NCBI RefSeq assembly: GCF_028201475.1 | Contig: NZ_CP116383.1 | Coordinates: 2,046,001 to 2,110,000, forward strand | Length of the DNA stretch: 64,000 bases | Direction: 5' to 3' | DNA from: Vibrio sp. SCSIO 43137 | GTDB lineage: Bacteria; Pseudomonadota; Gammaproteobacteria; Enterobacterales; Vibrionaceae | Part shown: one piece after another, positions 18,321 through 26,941 of the stretch | Layout of the letters: every line of letters starts with the position of its first letter | Numbering within the stretch: position 1 is the stretch's first letter | Notes under the pieces: model-generated | Told to the model about the DNA's origin: nothing | Databases searched by the model: none | The model's input: the letters and a program-made list of their open reading frames with translations, nothing else | Made by a program: the position numbers and the translations under genes

Positions 18321-19708
18321 CAGATATTCCCCAACTGTTTGTGCCAGATTGTTGAACTGTCACCTTGCCGCGACATCCAAACCAAAATCGTTTGATCGGG
18401 TTTGGTTGTTACTTTATAAGCCTGACCGGAAAAACTCAGTGTGTGCTCTCCCGGTGAAACCACTTTGCTATTGCTGTAAACCTGAGCAGGAAGTGTCTGC
18501 CAGCCCCTTGTATCTGGTTGTTCTGTCAGAACATTCCATACATTCATTAGCAAGTTACCCACTTCATTATTTCTGCTGGTCTCCCGCCGGATCTGCTCCT
18601 TGGAAACCACACGTAGTGCCTGACGGATCAGAATCGATGGCATTCGCTCAGTGAGATCCTGCTGAGCCATCAGATTAACATCAACAAGTTTAGATTTGGT
18701 AAACGCCTTGCCGTCTAGCTTAATGTTAGCAAACGACTGACTAGCCTGTTGCGGATAATAAGGCACCGCCATTGAATAGTAGGCCAGACTCCCCTGAGAA
18801 TAGATTGGCAGAGAGAATTCCCAACCCTGCTTAGCCAGCACGACACCCTGCTCATCCAGTACAATGATGCGTGATTGTCCTTTCGGCAGTAGCTGAGGTT
18901 TTCCGTACTCTTTTTCCAGTAATTGCAAATCCTGACTCATACCCAGCGCTGAGGCTACGCGAAACGCCCCGTCAATTATCTCGCGGTTTTCAGGCATAAC
19001 AGCCAGAGCACGGCGATAGTCGACATAGGCGTTGTTCAGCTCTCCAGAAGTTTCATAAAGCAGAGCCGATAAGTAAAGAAGATAACCGTTTTGCACTGCC
19101 TGCAACGAATCACCGGCGTCAGGGTAGTTGGAAAGAACCGAACCAAGATTGGGGTCAACACCACTCTGGCGCATCTCACGTTCAGCAGACTTAAGATCTT
19201 GCTCACGGGCAGCCTTAGCTCTCTCCTGCACCTGATTAGCTTTACGCATTTCAACCAGAGCACCTTCCAGTGAACTTTTCTTCAAATAGTTAAGCCCGAG
19301 ATAGAGGTGGAGAAAGCCCAGCTCAAAATCGGCAGGATAGTAGCTTTTCAGATTGTCATTCACAGCCAGAGAACCAATATCTCTGGCACTTTCGCTGAGT
19401 GAGATTAATGCCTGATCCTGCTGAACCCGGGTTGCCTGCTCACTGAACTCAAAATAGGACTGGCTCTGTTGGTAGTTCTGATTGAGAAAGGTGACTCTAC
19501 CTTTCTCCAGATTATCCAGAATCTCTCCGCCAACCATATCAGGAAGTAGCTCTTCTGCCTCTTGATACTGGCCTGCCTCTACAGCAAAATAGACTGCCTG
19601 ATTTTGCTGGCTGTAATGGCTAAACAGGTTTCCGGCGGACAGAGAAGAGCAAGCCGTCAATACCGTCGTTACCGACGTCACCAAGGCAAAGCGTAATTTT
19701 TGCTTCAC
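18320..19708 (-). CDS. COG3014-family TPR-like lipoprotein
   Basis: A 462-residue predicted lipoprotein with lipobox VLTAC (Cys20) and a helical, TPR-like body (AGQYQEAEELLP, NLEKGRVTFLNQNYQQSQSYFE, YVDYRRALAVMPENREI) up to about residue 260, then a beta-rich C-terminal domain. The family is conserved in vibrios and has no established function. It is inserted between hinT and ycfL compared with enterobacteria, and is cotranscribed with ycfL and lpoB. Confidence 0.8.
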   Translation of the reverse strand: MKQKLRFALVTSVTTVLTACSSLSAGNLFSHYSQQNQAVYFAVEAGQYQEAEELLPDMVGGEILDNLEKGRVTFLNQNYQQSQSYFEFSEQATRVQQDQALISLSESARDIGSLAVNDNLKSYYPADFELGFLHLYLGLNYLKKSSLEGALVEMRKANQVQERAKAAREQDLKSAEREMRQSGVDPNLGSVLSNYPDAGDSLQAVQNGYLLYLSALLYETSGELNNAYVDYRRALAVMPENREIIDGAFRVASALGMSQDLQLLEKEYGKPQLLPKGQSRIIVLDEQGVVLAKQGWEFSLPIYSQGSLAYYSMAVPYYPQQASQSFANIKLDGKAFTKSKLVDVNLMAQQDLTERMPSILIRQALRVVSKEQIRRETSRNNEVGNLLMNVWNVLTEQPDTRGWQTLPAQVYSNSKVVSPGEHTLSFSGQAYKVTTKPDQTILVWMSRQGDSSTIWHKQLGNI

Positions 19709-19734
19709 TCGAAATCTCCCGATTCAGTGCAAAA

Positions 19735-20085
19735 TTAACCTAGCAGAAGCGGGCCAAGCGGACGGCCACCCAGCAGATGCATATGAATATGATACACCTC
19801 CTGACCACCGTGGCTGTTACAGTTCATAATCAGGCGATAACCATCTTCATCAATGCCATCTTGTTTCGCCAGCTTCTTAGCAACGGTAAACATTCTGCCC
19901 ATGGTTAACTCATCTTCCTGTTCAATATGATTAACAGTAGGAATAAGTTTGTTAGGAATAATCAGGATGTGGGTTGGAGCACGTGGGGTGATATCTCTGA
20001 AAGCGGTGACTAAATCATCCTGATAAACAATATCTGCTTCAATTTCCTTACGGATGATTTTACTAAAGATAGTTTCTTCAGCCAT
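19735..20085 (-). CDS. hinT: HinT, purine nucleoside phosphoramidase
   Basis: HinT hydrolyses adenosine 5'-phosphoramidates and similar substrates. The 116-residue HIT protein carries the histidine triad VYHIHMHLL near residue 97 and the family sequence [15 protein letters not shown] chose the second ATG at 20085 because GGAG lies 8 bases upstream of it and because E. coli HinT starts MAEETIF; the first ATG at 20091 is only 2 bases from GGAG. It is the first gene of the lipoprotein operon and diverges from the chemoreceptor gene at 20361. Confidence 0.93.
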   Translation of the reverse strand: MAEETIFSKIIRKEIEADIVYQDDLVTAFRDITPRAPTHILIIPNKLIPTVNHIEQEDELTMGRMFTVAKKLAKQDGIDEDGYRLIMNCNSHGGQEVYHIHMHLLGGRPLGPLLLG

Positions 20086-20360
20086 TTTCATACTCCATTT
20101 AATAGATTGCTACATAAAGGCTCAAGTATGCGTTATGCCCTGATAAATCACAATAAAAAAACAGTGTTCATTAATAATTATTTCCTGTAAGCAAAGGTTT
20201 AGTTACTTGGTTTTGAGGTGGCTATCTCAGTATGTGTGAAAAAATATCGGTAAGATACATTGTTATTTTTTATTGCACCCAGTCTAATTATTGAGACAGA
20301 CTTTGGGTCATTTTTATGCTTGTTGCCATTTTTACACTTGATGCAACGTGAGGGGAGAAA

Positions 20361-22352
20361 ATGAAAGGATCAGTCATTAGACGCATGTACGCAGGCTTTT
20401 CAGTCATCGTCGTTATGTTTATTGTAACCATCGCAATTATGTTGGGAGGAATCAACGATATACATTCTAAGTTCGGCACGGTAACCAATCGCTCGCTACC
20501 TTTAGTTTCACTCTCTAATCTGTCCAGTGTTCAGTTACTTTCAGCCGACAAAGCCTTTAAAGACTTCCTTACCACGCAGAATCAGCAGCGTATGACTCAG
20601 ATACGCAGCAACTTTGCTGATGCAGAAAAACAGTATCAGCAGATTTTTTCTCAGCTCAACAGTGCCAGTCAGGCCTACCCGGAACTCAGTGACAGTGTGG
20701 ACAGACTGGAACAACTGGAGAAGCAGTATTTCAGTGAAGCCAGAGAAGCGATGGACAACTATCAGGAGATGTTTGTTAATCAGGAGAAGGTGCAGAAATC
20801 GGTACGACGTTTTCAGTCACTGACGTCTGAACTGAACGTCGGGATGAAAGTGTATGTTTCCGGCCAAAACAGCATTTCAGTCAAACTAGTGGCCAAAAGC
20901 TACTTTATTAAGCTGAAAGACGCAGAAGTAACCACTTCTGACGCTTTAGCAAGCAATGATACCGAGTTTGTAAAACAAGCTGTTGCTAAAAATAAAAAGG
21001 CCGTTTCACACCTGAACTACGCCTTTAACAGCCTCACAACTCAGTTGCCAGCAATTAAAGGTAACTTCGAAGCCTCGGTGGAGCAGTTTACTCAGGATAT
21101 CGGAAAGCCGGGCGGCGTACTTGATCAACACTACGCTTATCTGGTGGCAAAAAAACGTCTATATACCAATATTGAAAACTTAGCGGCTGAAATCGACACG
21201 GCTATGGCTCTGCTGAACGGGTTCAATAAAGTCGCAACAGAAAATCTGGAACAATCTCTTGCCGAAGCTGAAGGCATCTATAACGATGGCATGGTTAAAG
21301 CGACGGTTATCGCGGTGATTGTTATTCTTCTGGCAATTGGTATCGGCTATCACATTGCTCACAGTGTCCGTACTCCCCTAAAGCATATTTTTGAAGCGCT
21401 GGAATCTCTCACTGAAGGTGATATGACCCGCCGCATCGAAATTAAACATAAAAATGAATTTGGCCGGGTAAGTAAGCACATCAATAGTTTGGCTGATAAC
21501 CTTCATCAGATTCTGGTGCAACTTAATGACGCCTCGGTCAACCTGACCAGTGCTGCCAGTGAAAACCAGAGTACGTCTAACGATGCCCAGAACCAACTGA
21601 GCGAACAACGTGAACAGACTGCGAGCGTTGCTACAGCTATGACTCAGATGGAACACTCCGTATCTGAAGTTACCCAGAGTGCACAGAGCTCACTGCAGAA
21701 AGTTCAGCAGGTTGAAGCAGCGTCCGATACCGGCCGCCAGATTATGAACCAGAACATCACCACGATTAATCATCTTGAAGGCAGATTAAATGAGTCGGTT
21801 GAGGCTGTATCTCAGTTACGTACCATGAGTAATGAAATCGGTTCGATTCTGGATGTTATCCGTGGAATCGCTGAGCAGACCAATCTGCTGGCATTGAATG
21901 CTGCCATCGAGGCTGCACGAGCGGGTGAGCAAGGTCGCGGTTTCGCTGTTGTAGCCGATGAAGTAAGGGTTCTGGCTCAGAAAACCACTGAATCCACTCA
22001 GGAAATTGAAGGGATGATCAGCAACCTGCAATCCAGCTCAGAAACGGCCGGCCATGCCATTGAAAGTTGCGTTACAGATATGGAGCAGTCTGTGGCTCAG
22101 GCTTCCAATGCCAACAGTTCAATGGAAGAGATTCAGGCCCTGATTCTGGAGATTAGCCATATGAGCAGTCATATCTCTCAGGCCGCTCAGGAGCAGAGTA
22201 AAACCACATCAGAAATTGCCCGTAGTCTGGAAGGCATTAACCATATTGCCAGCGAAAGCCATCAAGCCATGGCTACCATTGCCGGGGTAAGCACCAATAT
22301 GTCCGATCTGGCTCAACAGCAGGAAACTCTGGTGCATAAGTTCAAGCTGTAA
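20361..22352 (+). CDS. Methyl-accepting chemotaxis protein (long helical sensor)
   Basis: A 663-residue transmembrane chemoreceptor. One helix near residues 12-31 leads to a large helix-rich periplasmic domain (about 32-312), then a second helix near 313-335, a HAMP domain, and a cytoplasmic signalling domain with the invariant tip [20 protein letters not shown] near residue 505. The long sensor resembles helical-bundle (HBM-type) input domains. No CheR-tethering pentapeptide is seen at the C-terminus (ends VHKFKL). GAGGGGAGA precedes the ATG. Together with the following DUF1887 gene it mirrors V. cholerae VC1898-VC1899. Confidence 0.92.
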   Translation: MKGSVIRRMYAGFSVIVVMFIVTIAIMLGGINDIHSKFGTVTNRSLPLVSLSNLSSVQLLSADKAFKDFLTTQNQQRMTQIRSNFADAEKQYQQIFSQLNSASQAYPELSDSVDRLEQLEKQYFSEAREAMDNYQEMFVNQEKVQKSVRRFQSLTSELNVGMKVYVSGQNSISVKLVAKSYFIKLKDAEVTTSDALASNDTEFVKQAVAKNKKAVSHLNYAFNSLTTQLPAIKGNFEASVEQFTQDIGKPGGVLDQHYAYLVAKKRLYTNIENLAAEIDTAMALLNGFNKVATENLEQSLAEAEGIYNDGMVKATVIAVIVILLAIGIGYHIAHSVRTPLKHIFEALESLTEGDMTRRIEIKHKNEFGRVSKHINSLADNLHQILVQLNDASVNLTSAASENQSTSNDAQNQLSEQREQTASVATAMTQMEHSVSEVTQSAQSSLQKVQQVEAASDTGRQIMNQNITTINHLEGRLNESVEAVSQLRTMSNEIGSILDVIRGIAEQTNLLALNAAIEAARAGEQGRGFAVVADEVRVLAQKTTESTQEIEGMISNLQSSSETAGHAIESCVTDMEQSVAQASNANSSMEEIQALILEISHMSSHISQAAQEQSKTTSEIARSLEGINHIASESHQAMATIAGVSTNMSDLAQQQETLVHKFKL

Positions 22353-22377
22353 GCAGCAAATCTGAAAAATTTTATTC

Positions 22378-22418
22378 AACAAGGGCGAATTTATATTAAT
22401 TTGCCCTTGTTTTTTTTA
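22378..22418 (+). terminator. Strong intrinsic terminator of the MCP gene
   Basis: AACAAGGGCGAATT pairs with AATTTGCCCTTGTT, followed by a run of eight T. Confidence 0.9.
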
Positions 22419-22422
22419 TAGT

Positions 22423-22454
22423 TAATACCATATCGGTTTATAGGTCTGGTATTA
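22423..22454. repeat. Inverted repeat TAATACCA/TGGTATTA
   Basis: Perfect 8-bp arms separated by 16 bases, just after the MCP terminator and about 110 bp upstream of the DUF1887 gene. It could be an operator or an mRNA hairpin; nothing shows which. Confidence 0.4.
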
Positions 22455-22562
22455 CTTCTTTTCTGACACTCTTTTTGATCAACGTTTACTTTTCAGTTTC
22501 AGAAGACCAACTTATCCGGTAGCAAGATTCCAGCCTGTAATTATAACGACAGAGGACGCACC

Positions 22563-23723
22563 ATGACCGTTCACGTAGGCATAATAGATCAAGACCCGAT
22601 TCGTCTTATTACTCCGCTTTTAGATAGTCGTGCTTCTTGCCAACATATTATTTTCATTGGCGATAAATCTCAGAAGAGCATGTTTCAGCGTTTAACGTCA
22701 GTGCTGAGTCAGCGAGATATCGAAACTGAGTTTTTTGAAATCCCTTCCATTGTTGATACGGCACTGATTCGTCAGGCTATCCACAATCTGGAAGCCGATC
22801 TCCGTAATAGCGGCAAGTCCGTTAAACTCAATGCCAGCTGTGGTTTGCGACATAGGTTGCTGACGGTATACGAGATGTTCAGGGGCAATAACTGGGAGAT
22901 TTTCGTTGTTGAGCCGAACAGCGACAAGATCTGCTGGCTCTATCCTGAGAACAATGCCGATGCACAGCTTCAGGATCATATTACTATCAACGATTACCTG
23001 ACCGTTTTCGGCGCCAGAGCTGAGTTTAATGACCATGACCTGCCGGACCAACTTGATCAGAAATTGTATGAACTGGGTCAGAAGTGGGCAGGAAATGCCC
23101 TTGAATTAGGCCCGGGGCTGGCAACCCTTAACTACCTTGCAACTACCTGTCGTAAAGAGCAAAAGCTGGATGTGGCGCTGACAGAGAAGCAACAAGGTTA
23201 CCGTGAGTTGAACATGCTGCTTTCCGATCTGGTTGACACTAAGCTCGCCAGCTACAGTAAGGGAATACTGACATTCGTCAGTGAAGATGCCCGTCGTTTC
23301 TCCAATGGTGAATGGCTGGAAACTCTGGTTCACAGCACCGTTAAACAGATTCAGGATGAGCTGCCTACTATTCAGGATCGCTCCCTCAACGTTCAGGTAT
23401 ATCGTCAGCTTGGCGAGCGTGAAGTACGTAACGAACTTGATGTTGCTACGGTAGTAAACAATAAACTGCACATTATCGAGTGTAAGACCAAGGGTATGCG
23501 TGATGACGGCGACGACACCCTATATAAGCTTGAATCCCTGCGTGATCTGCTTGGAGGACTACAGGCAAGGGCTATGCTGGTGAGCTTCCGTCCACTAAGG
23601 CACAACGATATTACCCGTGCGGAAGATCTTGGCCTGGCACTGATTGGCCCAGATGAACTGAAAGATCTGAAGGCTCACCTGACAAGCTGGTTTACCGAAG
23701 CCGGCGGCCACGAAGAGCTGTAA
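22563..23723 (+). CDS. DUF1887 CARF-like/PD-(D/E)XK nuclease-fold protein (VC1899-like)
   Basis: A 386-residue protein of the DUF1887 family, related in architecture to the Card1/Can2 nucleases activated by cyclic oligoadenylate in type III CRISPR systems. The N-terminal part is CARF-like Rossmann (VHVGIIDQDP, then LNASCGLRHRLL near 89-100 at the ligand-loop position). The C-terminal part carries an apparently intact restriction-nuclease core: GEWLE (249-253), ELDV with Asp293, and ECK (Glu306, Lys308). No CRISPR genes lie nearby. V. cholerae VC1899 is the family member with a solved structure, as I recall (PDB 1XMX). Role outside CRISPR is unknown. Confidence 0.85.
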   Translation: MTVHVGIIDQDPIRLITPLLDSRASCQHIIFIGDKSQKSMFQRLTSVLSQRDIETEFFEIPSIVDTALIRQAIHNLEADLRNSGKSVKLNASCGLRHRLLTVYEMFRGNNWEIFVVEPNSDKICWLYPENNADAQLQDHITINDYLTVFGARAEFNDHDLPDQLDQKLYELGQKWAGNALELGPGLATLNYLATTCRKEQKLDVALTEKQQGYRELNMLLSDLVDTKLASYSKGILTFVSEDARRFSNGEWLETLVHSTVKQIQDELPTIQDRSLNVQVYRQLGEREVRNELDVATVVNNKLHIIECKTKGMRDDGDDTLYKLESLRDLLGGLQARAMLVSFRPLRHNDITRAEDLGLALIGPDELKDLKAHLTSWFTEAGGHEEL

Positions 23724-23760
23724 TTTTAAACTCAAAACTCAGCTAACCTATATAAATTTA

Positions 23761-23785
23761 AGCGCAGCTCAGGCTGCGCTTTTTG
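23761..23785 (+). terminator. Terminator of the DUF1887 gene
   Basis: AGCGCAGC, loop TCAG, GCTGCGCT, then TTTT. Confidence 0.85.
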
Positions 23786-23826
23786 TTATCATTTTTATAC
23801 CAGATAGCCCCCATTTCCTTAAGGGG

Positions 23827-25569
23827 TTATTCCACTCTGAACCTGCCGACAATATTCACCAACTGGCCATTCGTATCCGTAAGCTGGTGGGTACTGTTTG
23901 CCGTTTCATTACCGTTGGAGTTCAGGGTATAAATCATCTGCTGAATAGCATTCATGTTACGGTTAATCTCTTCAGTTACCGAGCTCTGCTCTTCTGCAGA
24001 AGTTGCGATTTGCGCCGTCAAATCGTTTATCTCAACCACGGACTCAGTCATTAAATCAAGGGAAGTCATTACCTGAGAAGTAGTTTCTGCCGTCTGTTCA
24101 CAACTTAACTTGGTCGATTCCATACTATTTACTACTGCCTCTGAACCGGACCTGAGTTTCGTCAGCATCTCACCTATTTCACTGGTGCTCTGCCGGGTTC
24201 TTCCTGCCAGTGCCCGCACTTCATCGGCAACAACGGCAAACCCTCTGCCCTGCTCTCCCGCCCGGGCTGCTTCAATGGCAGCATTAAGGGCCAGCAAGTT
24301 GGTCTGTTCGGCAATTTCACCAATCACATTCAGAACTTCCGCAATCTGCTCGGTGTTTTCATTCATTTCACTGATGGTCTCTGAGGTATGGCCTACTTCC
24401 TCTATCAGGGCAGATACATTGTCCACGGCCTGCTGAACAATCTGTTTCGACTGCTCAGCTTCACGGTTTGTCGCTTCTGTCTGTTTTGCTGCGGTCGCGG
24501 CACTCTGGGCGACAGATTCTGCGGTAGAACTCATTTCATTAATCGAGGTTACGGCAAGTTCCATTTCACAGCTATGAGACTTGAGCAAAGTCTGGTTGGA
24601 TGCAGCCTGCTCTTCCAGCAGTGCAATTTCATTGCTGATATTATTGCTGGATCCAGACACCTCTTTCATCATACCTTGCAATGTCTCTATAAAACGGTTG
24701 ATACCATCGGCGATTTTTCCCAGATCATCTTTGCTTTCAACCTTAAGTCTGTGAGTTAAGTCTCCACTGCCGTTGGCTAAATCCGTAATCACTTCACGAA
24801 GTGACACAATGGGCTTAAAGGCCATATTTATCAGAAAGATACTGACGGGAACAATCACCGCCGCGGCAATCAGCAAAGCGATAGTAATGGCGTTATTCAG
24901 GCTAGCGGTGTTGTTTTGAATATGCTGCTTATCGATATAGCCGTTGAGACTCCACGTTTTATCACCTATCTCAAAACTGTCCGGAACCGGAATCAGGTCG
25001 CCATCCTGCTTATTGTTAAACAGCATATTGCCCTGAGAGTCATATAACTCAATAAAGCTGCCCTCCACTGAAGAGGATTCAAGCATCTTCTGAATGCCAC
25101 TCAGATCTACATAGAAAATATCACCACTCTCACCACCTCTTGGCACCACAATACTGATCAAGGGGGTACCGTCACGGTAAGAGATATCATTAATCAACAC
25201 CTCTCCGTTTGCCCCTTGCAACATAGAGAGATAGCGTTGACTCCGCGCTTCATCTTCAACGGCACCATTTCTGTCAAATATCAGGTTATATGAAATTTTG
25301 ACAATATCGGCGAACCCTGTGGCCTCAAGAGTGCTGTTGATCTCCATAATGCTGAAGTTAGAGCTCTTAGCAAGCCTGATATTATTATCCAGATCGCTGA
25401 TGAGCTGATTCTTTACCAGAATAAGCTGCGAGCGGATATTGCTGGTATCAGCCTTTGAGATGTAATTGCTAATGTGATAGTTCACGCTCAGATAGGAGGT
25501 AAGTACCGATACAGAGATAATTGCAATAACCAGCAATAATACCTTGGTTTTAAAAGCTATGTTTTTCAT
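23827..25569 (-). CDS. Methyl-accepting chemotaxis protein with Cache-like sensor
   Basis: A 580-residue chemoreceptor. Helix one (about 9-30) is followed by a periplasmic domain of about 195 residues with PAS/Cache-like strands ([26 protein letters not shown]), helix two (about 226-248), HAMP, and the signalling tip [20 protein letters not shown]. It ends in NIVGRFRVE with no CheR pentapeptide. Sensor shorter and more beta-rich than in the receptor at 20361, so ligands should differ. It is monocistronic. Confidence 0.9.
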   Translation of the reverse strand: MKNIAFKTKVLLLVIAIISVSVLTSYLSVNYHISNYISKADTSNIRSQLILVKNQLISDLDNNIRLAKSSNFSIMEINSTLEATGFADIVKISYNLIFDRNGAVEDEARSQRYLSMLQGANGEVLINDISYRDGTPLISIVVPRGGESGDIFYVDLSGIQKMLESSSVEGSFIELYDSQGNMLFNNKQDGDLIPVPDSFEIGDKTWSLNGYIDKQHIQNNTASLNNAITIALLIAAAVIVPVSIFLINMAFKPIVSLREVITDLANGSGDLTHRLKVESKDDLGKIADGINRFIETLQGMMKEVSGSSNNISNEIALLEEQAASNQTLLKSHSCEMELAVTSINEMSSTAESVAQSAATAAKQTEATNREAEQSKQIVQQAVDNVSALIEEVGHTSETISEMNENTEQIAEVLNVIGEIAEQTNLLALNAAIEAARAGEQGRGFAVVADEVRALAGRTRQSTSEIGEMLTKLRSGSEAVVNSMESTKLSCEQTAETTSQVMTSLDLMTESVVEINDLTAQIATSAEEQSSVTEEINRNMNAIQQMIYTLNSNGNETANSTHQLTDTNGQLVNIVGRFRVE

Positions 25570-25875
25570 AAATTACCAACAAATGTCCATTTGTGTCACT
25601 TTATCTAGACGGCGATGGTATATCTTTTACAAATAATTTTATATGAAGCTTATCACTAATCAGAAAGCATAAATGAATTTTATGATTTTAAAGTGTGTAA
25701 AACAGTACTTTTAGTATTCAGAAGAGGAAAAATTGGAAAAGTTATTTTTTATTAATAAGTTATCTTTAATGCAAGAATAGAAAACAATATCATTGCTGAT
25801 GATATGGGTACTGTTAGTTATTGTTGAAAATACAACAAACTTTACTAAAAAGCTTACTGCTTAAATAGAAACATC
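25570..25875. other. AT-rich intergenic region upstream of MCP gene
   Basis: This gap of about 300 bp is AT-rich and contains no convincing gene. It should hold the promoter of the MCP gene at 25569. A perfect inverted repeat ATATCAT-N5-ATGATAT at 25787-25805 is the only clear structure and might be an operator. Confidence 0.4.
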
Positions 25876-25910
25876 AAAAAGGGCCGAACGTTTTCACGTT
25901 CAGCCCTTTC
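25876..25910 (-). terminator. Terminator of udp
   Basis: On the minus strand AAAGGGCTGAACG and CGTTCGGCCCTTT form a stem followed by TT and an A/T-rich tail, 25 bp beyond the udp stop. Confidence 0.85.
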
Positions 25911-25934
25911 AAATAGTATTTAATTGCTAAGCAA

Positions 25935-26693
25935 TTAGATCATTTTGCGCGCAGCTTCAATTACAACCTTGATTGAACGAGCTTCTGTCTCTTTCAGAGT
26001 CGCATGGTCCGGGATCTCTTTCTGAGTACGGTTGATAATAACACCAGCAACACAACCCGCTTTCAGACCAGAACTTGCACACATGGTCAGCAGAGTTGCA
26101 GATTCCATTTCGAAGTTAAGAACACCCATGTCCTGCCACTCTTGCATAGAGCCCTGGAAACGCTTAACAACGCGGCCAGAGAAAGTGTCATAACGCTCCT
26201 GACCCGGGTAGAAAGTGTCACTAGATGCTGTAACACCCATATGAACTGGTGCACCAACTTCTTCAACAGCTTCTTTCATAGCAGTCGCTACTTGGAAATC
26301 AGCAACGGCAGGGAACTCCATAGGAGCAAAGTGCAGGCTCGCACCATCAAGACGAACAGAACCAGTAGTAACAATCATGTCACCTACGTTCACATTCTCC
26401 TGAATTGCACCAGTAGTACCAACACGCAGGAAGGTTTTAACACCACACTGAGCCAGCTCTTCTACTGCGATAGATGTAGACGGGCCACCAATACCAGTTG
26501 AACAAACAACGATAGATTTGCCGTCTAGCTCTGCAAGATATACGTTGTACTCACGATGGCTTGCCAGTTGAACAGGGTTTTCCATTTCGTTTGCAATTTT
26601 TGGCACACGATCCGGGTCGCCAGGAATGATTGCTACCGTTGCGCCTTTAAGATCGGCTTCAGTAATACCTAGGTGAAAAACTGGTTGAGACAT
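25935..26693 (-). CDS. udp: Uridine phosphorylase
   Basis: Udp splits uridine with phosphate into uracil and ribose-1-phosphate in nucleoside salvage. The 252 residues match the hexameric enzyme: phosphate-binding GDPDR (25-29), RVGTTGAIQ near 91, FNMES-type segment [10 protein letters not shown] near 194, and [10 protein letters not shown]. The upstream region has two CRP-type sites 52 bp apart, the layout of CytR/CRP-controlled nucleoside genes. zntA lies upstream on the same strand but is separated by a terminator. V. cholerae has the same zntA-udp neighbourhood (VC1033-VC1034). Confidence 0.96.
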   Translation of the reverse strand: MSQPVFHLGITEADLKGATVAIIPGDPDRVPKIANEMENPVQLASHREYNVYLAELDGKSIVVCSTGIGGPSTSIAVEELAQCGVKTFLRVGTTGAIQENVNVGDMIVTTGSVRLDGASLHFAPMEFPAVADFQVATAMKEAVEEVGAPVHMGVTASSDTFYPGQERYDTFSGRVVKRFQGSMQEWQDMGVLNFEMESATLLTMCASSGLKAGCVAGVIINRTQKEIPDHATLKETEARSIKVVIEAARKMI

Positions 26694-26755
26694 AGGTGGC
26701 TCCTTAAATTGACTAACCTTTCAATTAGCCTTTAATTAATTACGGATAATGGTCA

Positions 26756-26761
26756 ACTTTA
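26756..26761 (-). promoter_or_regulatory. Predicted -10 element of udp
   Basis: TAAAGT on the minus strand. If CRP site 1 is centred at -41.5, the start point would fall near 26749, 7 bases from this hexamer. Placement is inferred. Confidence 0.45.
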
Positions 26762-26782
26762 GCCGACAAAAGGCCAACATAG

Positions 26783-26798
26783 AGTGATTATGATCACA
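26783..26798 (-). promoter_or_regulatory. CRP site 1 upstream of udp
   Basis: TGTGATCATAATCACT on the minus strand matches TGTGA-N6-TCACA with one mismatch. Its centre is 52 bp from the second site. Confidence 0.75.
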
Positions 26799-26834
26799 CG
26801 AATGAATGACCAACATTTCACGATTACATAAAAA

Positions 26835-26850
26835 ACCGGTTTGCATCACA
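26835..26850 (-). promoter_or_regulatory. CRP site 2 (half-consensus) upstream of udp
   Basis: TGTGATGCAAACCGGT on the minus strand has one perfect half-site and a weak second half. The 52-bp spacing from site 1 equals that in E. coli udp and deoP2, where CytR binds between two CRP dimers. Confidence 0.6.
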
Positions 26851-26880
26851 CTTTTATCTGTTTTTAGCCATTGATTGACC

Positions 26881-26925
26881 AAAAAACAATAGCAGCTTGT
26901 GGCGAAAACACCGCCACAAGCTGCT
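26881..26925 (-). terminator. Terminator of zntA
   Basis: A perfect 14-bp stem (AGCAGCTTGTGGCG and its complement) with a 7-base loop, followed on the minus strand by ATTGTTTTTT. Confidence 0.9.
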
Positions 26926-26941
26926 AATTTTGCCTTATCTG

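Noticed and set aside
20114..20145. Possible sigma-28 promoter (TAAA...GCCCTGATAA) before the MCP gene
   Set aside because: The spacing of 18 bases is too long and the -10 part mismatches GCCGATAA.
26004..26501. 165-codon frame antisense to udp
   Set aside because: Shadow of a conserved gene; Thr/Asn/Arg-rich translation with no ribosome-binding site.
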